Shown here in pieces: positions 30,812 to 39,723 of a stretch of 64,000 nucleotides of DNA. Under the pieces are notes generated by a model, which ran no database searches, was not told where the DNA came from, and saw nothing but the letters and a program-made list of their open reading frames with translations. Both the position numbers and the translations under genes were made by a program. The stretch is from Alphaproteobacteria bacterium. Its GTDB lineage: Bacteria; Pseudomonadota; Alphaproteobacteria; UBA6615. Every line of letters begins with the position of its first letter. Positions within the stretch are counted from its first letter, which is position 1. The DNA lies in the NCBI GenBank assembly GCA_009691025.1, contig SHWB01000001.1:1-64000 (forward strand), read 5' to 3'.

Positions 30812-31560
30812 GCGACGATACCGCGCAAGCGTCCTGGATACTGCCCTACGGCACGGCCGCCTGGGCGGCCGACCGTCTCGAGTCCGTGACTGGCGAAGAC
30901 GGGCGACGGCACATCGTCGCGCGTACGCCGTTCGTCGTCGCCGATCCGGCTGCGGCGATGCCGGTTCGTCTGGGCGATCCAGACTGGCGTTTTGGCGGCG
31001 AGCCGGACCTCGCGACCAATGCCGACACGCCCTCGCGCCTGCGCCTGCTCGCCATGGAACTGGCGCTGCACGCCGACACCTGGGACCGGTCCACCCGCGC
31101 CTTTCTCGACCTCTACATGGCGTTCGCGCTGGCAGCGACGGACGATCCGGCGCTCGTCCGCCGCGCCGCGCGTTTCGGCGGCCTGTTCGCGCCGCACGAC
31201 TGGGCCTTCGGCGCCTTCCGGCCGCTGCCGCGCGCCCAACTGCTCGCCGCCGGCACGGGCTGGGCGGGCAAGGGCGCGCCCGGCCCCGATCCTTCCGTGC
31301 CGGTCTCGGTCGCGCTGTGGACGGGACGCACGCTCGTCGCCATCGACGTGCCCGGCGCCAATTCGCCGACTCTGCGGCGGCGGCAGGCGCTGGCCCGGCT
31401 GGCCGAGGCGGGGATCGTGCTGGTGACGCTGGATGCGGCCGATATGGGCGATGCCACCGCCCTCGCCCGGCGCCTGCCGAGCGAGGTCACGGCGTTCTGG
31501 CGCGATGTTGACGCGCCGCCCAGCCCCTTCGTGCAGCCGCTGCCGGGGCTGCCGGCCTAG
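30808..31560 (+). CDS. conserved hypothetical protein
   Basis: Long ORF continuing from the RidA remnant through a CTGA overlap; no ATG at the expected position; ends TAG. Confidence 0.5.
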   Translation: MSDDTAQASWILPYGTAAWAADRLESVTGEDGRRHIVARTPFVVADPAAAMPVRLGDPDWRFGGEPDLATNADTPSRLRLLAMELALHADTWDRSTRAFLDLYMAFALAATDDPALVRRAARFGGLFAPHDWAFGAFRPLPRAQLLAAGTGWAGKGAPGPDPSVPVSVALWTGRTLVAIDVPGANSPTLRRRQALARLAEAGIVLVTLDAADMGDATALARRLPSEVTAFWRDVDAPPSPFVQPLPGLPA

Positions 31561-32771
31561 ACGTCGGCCTCCAGGATGTAGAGACCGCCGACGAAGCGGT
31601 CGACAGCGTAGACGATCTGGTTCTCGTCTACATAGACGTCGTTGATCTGGATGGCCAGCGCCGAGGAACCCGGCGGGTCCTTCGGCACGAAATGCGCGAT
31701 CTCTTTCGGCTGGAAGGGGTTGGATGTATCGAAGGCGCGCACGCCGCCGTTGAAGTAGCTGGCGAAGAGAATGGTGTCGGAGCGGAAGGACGGCCCCGGC
31801 CGGTTCTCGTGCATGTTGTGGGCGCCGTAGCGGCCGCCACGCGTCTTGTGCTCCTCGACCGGTGGCAGCGGAAAGGTGGAAATCGGCACGAGGTTCGATT
31901 CCATCCGCATGTCGACGACCCAGTTCAGCTTCGGCCAGTCGACGCCGTCATTGGTGATGCACTCGTCGGTGCAGATCAGCAGGTCGCGCGAGAACAGAGG
32001 CATCACCGTGTGCATCATGCCGGGGAAGGGCGGATGCGGATTCCAGTGGCCAACCATCTGCGGCTTAGACTTGTCGGAGATGTCGATCAGGCAGACACCG
32101 CCGTCGATGTAGCCCATGTACAGGCGGTCAGGATGGTCAGGATAGACGTTGGTGTTGTGCGGCCGGTAGCCGGCGTCGAACTGCGGATGGCGCGGCGGCG
32201 GCGGCGCGCTGTCGCCCTTGCGTGTGCCCGGATACCACCAGCGGCAGGTCTCCTGCGGCTTCGTCGGATTGCTGACGTCCCAGGAGCGGTAGAACTGGTC
32301 GTCGAGCCTGTGCGTCGGCTCGAAATCGGCGGCGCCTGACGAGGCGTGGATGGTCTTGCCATCGATAAACCAAACCTGGTGGACGCCGCGCGAATGCGGG
32401 CCCGAGCAGTCGATGAAGGTGATGCTCTTCGGGCTTTCGGGCTTCGAGATGTCGAACAGTTCGATGCCGGCCGGCTGCATGCCCTGCTCGACCGTCTGGT
32501 AGGCGACGGCGAGGATATCTCCGGTCACTTCCAGCGAGTTGGAGCGCATGTGGCGCTGTGGCAGGTCGGTCTGCACCACCACTTTCGGCTTGCGCGGGTC
32601 GGTGACATCGACGCCGGTAAAATTTTTCGGCGCGGATTCGTGCGCGAGATACATGATGCGTCGCCCTTCCCTGGCGACCTGGATACTCATGCCCTCTCCG
32701 ACGCCGCCGAAACCCTGTAGCGTATCCTGGGAAAGCAAGCGCATATTGAAGGCGTCGTCCCTGTCGGTCAT
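31557..32771 (-). CDS. LVIVD-repeat / choice-of-anchor-type beta-propeller protein
   Basis: Repeated blades such as AYQTVEQGMQPAGIELFDISKPESPKSI, GGVCLIDISDKSKPQMVGHWN, GVRAFDTSNPFQPKEIAHF. Confidence 0.75.
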   Translation of the reverse strand: MTDRDDAFNMRLLSQDTLQGFGGVGEGMSIQVAREGRRIMYLAHESAPKNFTGVDVTDPRKPKVVVQTDLPQRHMRSNSLEVTGDILAVAYQTVEQGMQPAGIELFDISKPESPKSITFIDCSGPHSRGVHQVWFIDGKTIHASSGAADFEPTHRLDDQFYRSWDVSNPTKPQETCRWWYPGTRKGDSAPPPPRHPQFDAGYRPHNTNVYPDHPDRLYMGYIDGGVCLIDISDKSKPQMVGHWNPHPPFPGMMHTVMPLFSRDLLICTDECITNDGVDWPKLNWVVDMRMESNLVPISTFPLPPVEEHKTRGGRYGAHNMHENRPGPSFRSDTILFASYFNGGVRAFDTSNPFQPKEIAHFVPKDPPGSSALAIQINDVYVDENQIVYAVDRFVGGLYILEADV

Positions 32772-32918
32772 GGTGCCTGTCCTGCCTGCTATGGGCGCCG
32801 AATGACGGTTTACGCCACCGGGCCTTGGGAGGGACGGTGGCGGTCGCTCTTCGCGGCGTCGCCACCCCGTCTGGTGCGTTACTATAGACCAGCGCGACCG
32901 CAGGGAGCGAGGATAGGA

Positions 32919-34010
32919 ATGGCGACGGACGCACGCGGAAAGGTCGGTGGTGGGCGCGCCGGTGGGATGATTCAGGTCGCCGTCGTCACCGGATTTCTTG
33001 GCAGCGGCAAGACTACGCTCATCAATCGCTGGTTGCGCACACCGGGATTTTCCGACACGGTCGTCATCGTCAACGAGTTCGGCGATGTGGGGCTCGACCA
33101 TCTGCTGTTCGAGACCGCGTACGATACCACCGTGCTGCTGGAGAATGGCTGCCTCTGCTGCACGTTGCGCGGCGATCTCGCGGACACGCTTGAGGATCTG
33201 GCGCGGCGGCGGGAGTCTGGCGAGTTGCCGCCCTTTTCGCGCTGCGTCGTAGAGACCACCGGCCTCGCCGACCCGGTGCCGATAGTACGCACCTTCCTCA
33301 CCGACGAGCGGGCGCGCCGCGACTGGTACCTCGACCGCGTTGTCACGATCGTCGATGCCGTCTCCGGCGCCGGCAATCTGGAACAGCAGGTGGTCGCCCG
33401 CCATCAGGCCGCGCTGGCCGATGTACTGGTGCTGTCGAAGACCGATCTCGTCGACGAGGCGCGTACGGCCGCGCTGGCGGCGCGTCTCGTTGCCATCAAT
33501 CCGATGGCGCAAATTCTGCGCTCGGCGGGTGCCGATCTGGCGCCCGAGGCCGTGTTAGATGCCGTGCCCCTGCCAGTGCACAGCCACGATCATCGCCACG
33601 ATCACGATCATGACGGCCACGGAGACGGCCACGGCCACGGAGACGGCCACGATCACGAGGACGGCGCCGCCCATGCCGGCGTCCTCTCGGTCACCGTCGA
33701 GCGCGACGCGGCCATTGCGTGGCCGGCGCTGGCGCGCTGGCTGACATCGCTGGCGGCGTTTCGCGGCAACGACCTCCTTCGCCTGAAGGGACTTGCGCAT
33801 GTGATCGGGGAATCGCGTCCGGTTGTGGTGCAGGCCGTGCAGCACATGGTCCATCCGCCCACGCTGCTCGATGCCTGGCCCGCGGGCATGGTGCCACGAA
33901 CACGGCTGGTCGCCATCGGCTACCGACTCGACAAGGCGATGCTGGAGAAGAGTCTGGAGGCTTTCGCCGGCGCAGAATCAACGAATCAAAAGGGAGAGAG
34001 AGCGCCATGA
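32919..34010 (+). CDS. CobW/YjiA-family GTP-binding metallochaperone-like protein with His-rich linker
   Basis: VAVVTGFLGSGKTTLINRWL, ENGCLCCTLRGDLADTL, HSHDHRHDHDHDGHGDGHGHGDGHDHEDGAAH, CobW C-terminal domain. Confidence 0.9.
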   Translation: MATDARGKVGGGRAGGMIQVAVVTGFLGSGKTTLINRWLRTPGFSDTVVIVNEFGDVGLDHLLFETAYDTTVLLENGCLCCTLRGDLADTLEDLARRRESGELPPFSRCVVETTGLADPVPIVRTFLTDERARRDWYLDRVVTIVDAVSGAGNLEQQVVARHQAALADVLVLSKTDLVDEARTAALAARLVAINPMAQILRSAGADLAPEAVLDAVPLPVHSHDHRHDHDHDGHGDGHGHGDGHDHEDGAAHAGVLSVTVERDAAIAWPALARWLTSLAAFRGNDLLRLKGLAHVIGESRPVVVQAVQHMVHPPTLLDAWPAGMVPRTRLVAIGYRLDKAMLEKSLEAFAGAESTNQKGERAP

Positions 34011-34963
34011 AGCTGGTGACACTGGCGGCCGGCGGCGGCCGGCCCGGCGTGCTGGTCGACGACGACACGATCCTCGACCTCGGCCATCCCGGACGCCCGG
34101 ATGCGGCCCTGGCGCATGTGCCGGCCGGTGTGCGCGAGATCCTCGCGGCTGGCGCCGATGGGCTGTCGACCGTGCGAGGCGCGGTCGCGCAGATCGGGCG
34201 CCTCTCGGCCGAAGGTCGGGCGGCCCTGGTCGCCGATGGCGTGCTGGTCCGCTACGCGGGAGCGAAGCTGCTGGCGCCCTTGCCGGCGCCGGGCCTGCTG
34301 TTCTCGGCCGGTGCCAATTACAAGGCGCATCTCGAGGAGATGAAGGTAGCCTTTCCGCCGCGTCCGGCCGGCTTCGTGAAGAACACAAACACGCTGATTG
34401 GCCATGGTGAGCCCATCCTGCTGCCGCGCGCGCATCCCGACATGGTCGACTACGAAGGCGAGATGACCATCGTCTTCGGCAGCACCTGCCATGCCGTCCG
34501 CGAGGAGGACGCGCTGCGCTACGTTGCGGGCTACACCATCGCCAACGACGTGTCGGCTCGCGACTGGGTGCGCGAATTCCTCGACGCCAAGACGCCGGCG
34601 GTTTCGCGCGACGGCCATGACCGCAATATCTTAGGCAAGCAATTTCCAACCTTCTGCCCGCTCGGCCCCGTGGTCGTTACGGCCGACGAGATAGACGACC
34701 CGCACGACATGTCGATCCGCACGACGATCAACGGCGAGGTGCTGCAGGATTCGAACACCAGCGATATGGTGTTCAACGTGCCGCAGCTTATCGCCTATTT
34801 TTCGCAATGGTACTGCTTCCGCGCGGGCGATATGATGACGACAGGCTCGCCCGACGGCGTCGGATTTGCGCGCAAGCCGCAGCTTTTCTTGCGCCCCGGC
34901 GACCGCGTTTCCGTCACCGTCGGCGGCGTCGGGACGCTTGAGAACCCGGTGGTCTCCGGCTGA
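34007..34963 (+). CDS. fumarylacetoacetate hydrolase (FAH) family protein
   Basis: FSAGANYKAHLEEMK, DYEGEMTIVFGSTCHAV, GDMMTTGSPDGVGFARKPQLFLRPGDRVSVTVGGVGTLENPV; ATGA overlap with the CobW gene. Confidence 0.9.
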   Translation: MKLVTLAAGGGRPGVLVDDDTILDLGHPGRPDAALAHVPAGVREILAAGADGLSTVRGAVAQIGRLSAEGRAALVADGVLVRYAGAKLLAPLPAPGLLFSAGANYKAHLEEMKVAFPPRPAGFVKNTNTLIGHGEPILLPRAHPDMVDYEGEMTIVFGSTCHAVREEDALRYVAGYTIANDVSARDWVREFLDAKTPAVSRDGHDRNILGKQFPTFCPLGPVVVTADEIDDPHDMSIRTTINGEVLQDSNTSDMVFNVPQLIAYFSQWYCFRAGDMMTTGSPDGVGFARKPQLFLRPGDRVSVTVGGVGTLENPVVSG

Positions 34964-34967
34964 GCGG

Positions 34968-35231
34968 CGTCAGTCATCGATCACGGCCACGGCGCGCGTC
35001 CAGCCGGCCGAGGCGCTGCATGCACGTCTCGAACGCATCGTGCTCGACCATGGCGGCAGCCTCTACGTCGCCAAGGACGGGCTGATGAGCGCGGCGTCCT
35101 ACGCCCGAATGTTCCCGCGCCTCGACGAATTCTGCGGCGTGCGCGCGCGCGTCGATCCGCTGGGCCGATTCGGCTCCGACATGAGCCGGCGCCTTTCCAT
35201 TCATGCATCGCAGGCGGCGCGCGCCGCCTGA
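34968..35231 (+). pseudogene. C-terminal remnant of an FAD-linked (DprE1-like) oxidoreductase
   Basis: LHARLERIVLDHGGSLYVAKDGLMSAASYARMFPRLDEFCGVRARVDPLGRFGSDMSRRLSIH; no FAD-binding domain upstream. Confidence 0.6.
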
Positions 35232-35249
35232 TCCTGGAGGTTAGGTCCC

Positions 35250-36932
35250 GTGACTGCCACCGTTGCCGGCAGCGCCGCCGCTGCCCTGCCGGCCCGCGAA
35301 CTGATCGCGCTGTGCCAGGGCGCGCTGGCCGATGTCAGAGCCCATGTCGGCTCCGCCCACCGTAACCTCGCGGCGGCGGTGGCCCCGGACGGCCGCCTCG
35401 ACCGCAAGCGCCTGCACGAGCACCAGTTTGCCGCGCATGGCTATGCCTGGACGGCCGCCTACGGCCAGGCGCTGGCGGCGCTGCTCGGCTGGGCGGAGGG
35501 GCTGGAGGCCGGCGGCCGGCTAGGCGAGCTGGAGCGGCTGATCCTGCAGGCGGGCTTTGGCGGCTATCTCGCCCAGCTCGCGCACGGCATCGCCATGAGC
35601 CAGGACGAGGTGGTGCGGCCCGGCGATCTGGGTCTCGAGCCGGGCGCGACGCTCGCCGACCCGGCGACGCGGCGCCTGATGGACGTCGGCAATTCTGTCG
35701 GCCTGCGCCTCGCCATCGCGGCCCTGCTGCGCGAGGGCGGCACCTGCGGCGATGCCGGCCTCGACGGCGAGCACGCGATGATGCGTGCTGAGTTCCGCCG
35801 CTTCGCCGATGCGAAGGTCGTTCCCTATGCGCAGGACTGGCATCGCAAGGACGCGCTGATACCGCTAGAACTGATAGAGGAAATGTCGGCGCTCGGCGTG
35901 TTCGGCGTCACCGTGCCGGTCGAGTGGGGCGGCCTCGGCCTCGACAAGGTGGCGATGTGCGTGGTGACGGAAGAACTGTGCCGCGGCTACCTGACGGTCG
36001 GCTCGCTCAGCACGCGCTCCGACATCGCCGCCGAGCTGATCCACAAGGCCGGCACGCCGGGCCAGAAGCAGCGCTGGCTGGCAGCTATCGCCGCCGGCAA
36101 GGCGCTGCCGGCCGCCGCCTTTACCGAACCGGATGTGGGCTCAGACCTCGCCTCGGTGCGCACGCGCGCGACGCGCGACGGCGCCGGCTGGCGCATCAGC
36201 GGCGCCAAGACATGGTCGACCCACGCCGCGCGCGCTGACATGCTGACGCTGCTGGCGCGCACCGGCGCGCAGGAGGACGGCTTCCGCGGCATTTCGATGT
36301 TCCTCGTCGAGAAGCCGCGCGGCACGGTCGAGAACCCGTTTCCCGCCGAGGGCATGTCGGGGACGGAAATCCCGGTCCTCGGCTACCGCGGCATGAAGGA
36401 CTACGAGATCGCCTTCGACGGCTTCGCGCAGCCGCGCGAGGCGTTGCTCGGCGAGGTCGAGGGCGAGGGCTTCCGCCAGCTCATGACCACCTTCGAGACC
36501 GCGCGCATACAGACCGGCGCGCGCGCCATCGGCGTTGCCCAGAGCGCGCTGGAGATGGGACTCGAATACGCCATGCAGCGTCGCCAGTTCGGCCGTCCGA
36601 TCGCCGACTACCAGCGCATCGCCGGCAAGCTTGGCTGGGCGGCCGTGGAAGTGATGACGGTGCGCCAGCTCGTCCACCACGCGGCGCGCGAGAAGAATTC
36701 CGGCCGGCGCTGCGACATCGTCGCCGGCATGGCCAAGATCGTCGGTGCTAGGGTGGCGTGGTCGGTGGCGGACAACGCCGTGCAGATTCACGGCGGCAAC
36801 GGCTACGCAGAGGAATATCCCGTCTCGCGCGTGCTGTGCGACGCGCGCATCCTCAACATCTTCGAGGGCGCCGCGGAGATACAGGCCGACATCATCGCGC
36901 GAGGCCTGCTCGGGCGCGATGGCGCCAACTGA
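35250..36932 (+). CDS. acyl-CoA dehydrogenase
   Basis: AFTEPDVGSDLASVRTRA, RGTVENPFPAEGMSGTEIPVLGYRGMKDYEIAFD, QIHGGNGYAEEYPVSRVLCDARILNIFEGAAEIQ; GTG start. Confidence 0.92.
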   Translation: MTATVAGSAAAALPARELIALCQGALADVRAHVGSAHRNLAAAVAPDGRLDRKRLHEHQFAAHGYAWTAAYGQALAALLGWAEGLEAGGRLGELERLILQAGFGGYLAQLAHGIAMSQDEVVRPGDLGLEPGATLADPATRRLMDVGNSVGLRLAIAALLREGGTCGDAGLDGEHAMMRAEFRRFADAKVVPYAQDWHRKDALIPLELIEEMSALGVFGVTVPVEWGGLGLDKVAMCVVTEELCRGYLTVGSLSTRSDIAAELIHKAGTPGQKQRWLAAIAAGKALPAAAFTEPDVGSDLASVRTRATRDGAGWRISGAKTWSTHAARADMLTLLARTGAQEDGFRGISMFLVEKPRGTVENPFPAEGMSGTEIPVLGYRGMKDYEIAFDGFAQPREALLGEVEGEGFRQLMTTFETARIQTGARAIGVAQSALEMGLEYAMQRRQFGRPIADYQRIAGKLGWAAVEVMTVRQLVHHAAREKNSGRRCDIVAGMAKIVGARVAWSVADNAVQIHGGNGYAEEYPVSRVLCDARILNIFEGAAEIQADIIARGLLGRDGAN

Positions 36933-36935
36933 GCG

Positions 36936-37868
36936 TCACCAGACGGCGCATCGATCCCAGAGGACCACGACGCGGACGTCCTCGATCACGTCGTAGTGGG
37001 GCCACGCCGCCCCGGTGAGGCAGGCGTGAACCGTCAGGATACGCACGCGCGCACCGACTGGCAGGAGATCGAACGCCTACGGATCGGCGACCGGGACCAT
37101 GCCGTGATCCTGCGCCACGGACGTGACCGCCAGGCCCGGCAGCGGCGCGCCGTACCCTGCGTCGCAGACGAGGCCGTATCCGGTGCCGGGGCGGAACTCC
37201 TCGGCCGACACGTCTCTGGAGAGGGCGATGGCGCCGGCGTCGAGCAGCAGGTGGCCGGCGCGCCGGTTGTGGCCGATGACGCTGGCCAGCACGCTCACCG
37301 CGATCTCGTCGGTCGCGCAGACGCCGAGCGCATGCTGGTCTAGGTCCATGAACATGTAGGCGCCCGGCCGCAGCTCGTCGACGCCCGTCCAGTCGGTGCC
37401 GAACACGGCCGTCGGCGTCGAGCCGGCGCTGGCGACGGGGCAGGCCAGCAGCGCGCAGGGCGTTCGCGGCGGTGACGATGGCGTCCCGCTCCTCGGCGGC
37501 CGTGGCCGCGAGGGCGGTGGCGCCGCGCCGGTGGTAGCTGTGGCCGGCATTGGTGAGGACACCCGCCAGAGCACTGCCCGGCCCGCGATGGAGGATGCGG
37601 GCGATCTCGACGAGCGCCGGGTCGGCGGGGTCGACCCCGGCACGGCCGCCGCCGCTGTCGATCTCGACATGGACAGGGAATGTCACGCCGAGGGCGATAC
37701 TGCGTTCGCCGATCGCGCGCGCCGTGGTCGGGTCGTCGGTCAGCAGGCCCAGCCGCATGCCGGCGCCGAGCAGGGCGGCGGCGCGGCCTAGCTTGGCCGG
37801 CACGATACTTACGGCGAGCGTGATGTCGGTGAAGCCGTGGCCGGCGAAATACTCCGCCTCGGCGAGGG
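36936..37868 (-). pseudogene. D-threonine aldolase-like (alanine racemase N-terminal/DSD1 fold), N-truncated, frameshifted, in-frame TAG
   Basis: ALAEAEYFAGHGFTDITLAVSIVPAKLGRAAALL...VHVEIDSGGGRAGV...GVLTNAGHSY, frameshift near 37445, PVASAGSTPTAV...VADP-TAG(37079..37077)-AFDLLPVGARVRILTVHACLTGAAWPHYDVIE...VVVLWDRCAVW-TGA. Confidence 0.75.
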
Positions 37869-37871
37869 CCG

Positions 37872-39077
37872 GCACTCGACGGGTTCCGTGCCGCCTTGCG
37901 GCGCGATCCTGCCTCGCAGCGCGCCCGGCTGGGCCTCGCCACCGCTTATCTTCGCATTGGTCAGCCGGAGGCGGCGATCGCGCATTGCCGCAAGCTGCTG
38001 TCGTCGGATCCCGGGATCGACGGCGCCTGTGTGCTGCTCGGCGCCTCCCTGGCGCAGGCCGGCGACAACGAGGGCGCGCTGGCCGCCTATGGCCGCGGCC
38101 TCGCCGTGGCGCCACGTAACGCGGAGCTGCATCTCGGACGAGAGCTCGCCCTGCTGCGTCGGGGCGACTGGGCCGAGGGATTCCGCGAATACTAATGGCG
38201 CTGGCGCGCCGCCGCCTTTCGCGGGCAGCAGCGCAATTTCGCGCCGCCACACTCGACCGGCGACGCGCTGGCCGGCCGCCATATCTTGCTGCATTGCGAG
38301 CAGGGATACGGCGATTCTATCCAGTTCGCGCGCTGGGTGCCGGAGGTGGTGCGGCTGGCCGGCCGGGCCACCCTCGAATGCTCCGCGGCGCTGCAGCGCC
38401 TGTTCGCGGTGAGCTTTCCGGAGGTGGCCGTCGTCGCGCTGGGGCAGGCGCTGCCCGAATTCGACGTGCATTGTCCGCTGCTGTCGCTGCCGCTGCGCTT
38501 CGCCACCAGGCCCGACGTCGTGCCGTCGCCCGGCGGCTACCTCGCCGGCGCGGCCAACACACCCTTAGGCCTCCGGCCGGGCCTCGCCGTCGGCCTGCTA
38601 TGGCAGGGCAATCAGGAGCATCCGTCCGATCGCCGCCGCAGCCTGCCCTTCGCCGCGCTCCAGCCGCTGCTCGCGGTGCCGGGCGTCGATGCCTGGAGCC
38701 TGCAGCGCGAGCCCGGCGCGATACCGGCCGGCGCGCCGGCCTGGGCGGCCGCGCTGCAGACCACCCACGCCTTGCAGCGGGATTTCGCGGCGCTGGCGGC
38801 GATCGTCGCCCGCCTCGATCTGGTCATCACCGTCGACAGCGCGGTCGCCCATCTCGCCGGCGCGCTCGGGCGCCCGGTCTGGGTTCTGCTGCCGGCGGTC
38901 GGCGACTGGCGCTGGGGCATGCGCGGCGAGGCCACGTCGTGGTACGCCGCCGCCCGCCTGTTCCGCCAGGACCGCCTAGGCGACTGGGATCCACCGGTCG
39001 CGGTCGCGGCGGCGGCGCTGGCCGCCATGCCCGGAAGGCGCGTGCAAAGGCCCGGCTCGGCTGAGACGGGCGCATAG
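37872..39077 (+). pseudogene. TPR + glycosyltransferase-family-9-like protein, N-truncated, in-frame TAA
   Basis: LDGFRAALRRDPASQRARLGLATAYLRIGQPEAAIAHCRKLL...GDWAEGFREY-TAA(38193)-WRWRAAAFR...ILLHCEQGYGDSIQFARWVPEV...VITVDSAVAHLAGALGRPVWVLLPAVGDWRW. Confidence 0.75.
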
Positions 39078-39147
39078 GACGGCCGGGTCTGCTAGAGTCC
39101 GGCCAGCATCCCGCGCCAGCGCGGGTAAAGACAGGCAGGAGGCGACG

Positions 39148-39555
39148 ATGGCCGAGCCGGCGATCCGCAGGATCAAGGATATCGAGGTTTTCCAGCGCGG
39201 CGACGGCGTCGAGACGACGCTGCTGATCGGCAAGGAAGTCTGCGGCGCGGAGAAGTTCACGACGGGGCTGACGAAGTTCCCGCCGCACCGCAACGCGCCG
39301 ATGCATCGCCACAATTGCGACGAGCAGGTGACGATCCTCGACGGCGAGGGCGAGGTCGAGATCGACGGCCAGCGCACCCGCGTCGGGCCGATGGACACGT
39401 CCTTCATACCGGCCGGCAAGGACCACCGCTTCGTCAATGTTGGCGAGGGGCCGCTGACGATCCTGTGGATATACGCCACCGACCACGTGACTCGGACATT
39501 CACGGAAACCGGCAAGACGGTCGAGCACCTGTCGCCCGGCGACAAGGTGAACTGA
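39148..39555 (+). CDS. cupin-domain protein
   Basis: FPPHRNAPMHRHNCDEQVTILDGEGEVEIDGQRTRVGPMDTSFIPAGKDHRFVNVGEGPLTILWIY. Confidence 0.85.
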   Translation: MAEPAIRRIKDIEVFQRGDGVETTLLIGKEVCGAEKFTTGLTKFPPHRNAPMHRHNCDEQVTILDGEGEVEIDGQRTRVGPMDTSFIPAGKDHRFVNVGEGPLTILWIYATDHVTRTFTETGKTVEHLSPGDKVN

Positions 39556-39575
39556 GGGAGGGCGGGTGACGCCGC

Positions 39576-39704
39576 GTCCTTCGACAGACTCAGGACGAGG
39601 CGTTGCCCGAAGCGTGCGCCGGAAGTGTCGGTGATACCCGCGGCCTCATCCCGAGCCCCCTCACCCTGAGGAGCCGCCGCGAGGCGGCGTCTCGAAGGAC
39701 GAGG
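39576..39704. repeat. REP-type extragenic palindrome pair
   Basis: gtccttcgacagactcaggacgagg and ctcaccctgaggagccgccgcgaggcggcgtctcgaaggacgagg; resembles common alphaproteobacterial intergenic repeats. Confidence 0.65.
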
Positions 39705-39723
39705 CCGCCGGTCGCGTTGGCGG

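Noticed and set aside
33590-33665. possible CRISPR-like short repeats
   Set aside because: Irregular 6-18 nt units coding for His/Asp/Gly within the CobW frame; no spacers.
33555-33854. minus-strand ORF rich in VAVSVAVMIVIVAMIV that looks membrane-spanning
   Set aside because: Antisense of the His-rich CobW linker; hydrophobicity comes from reverse-complementing His/Asp/Gly codons.
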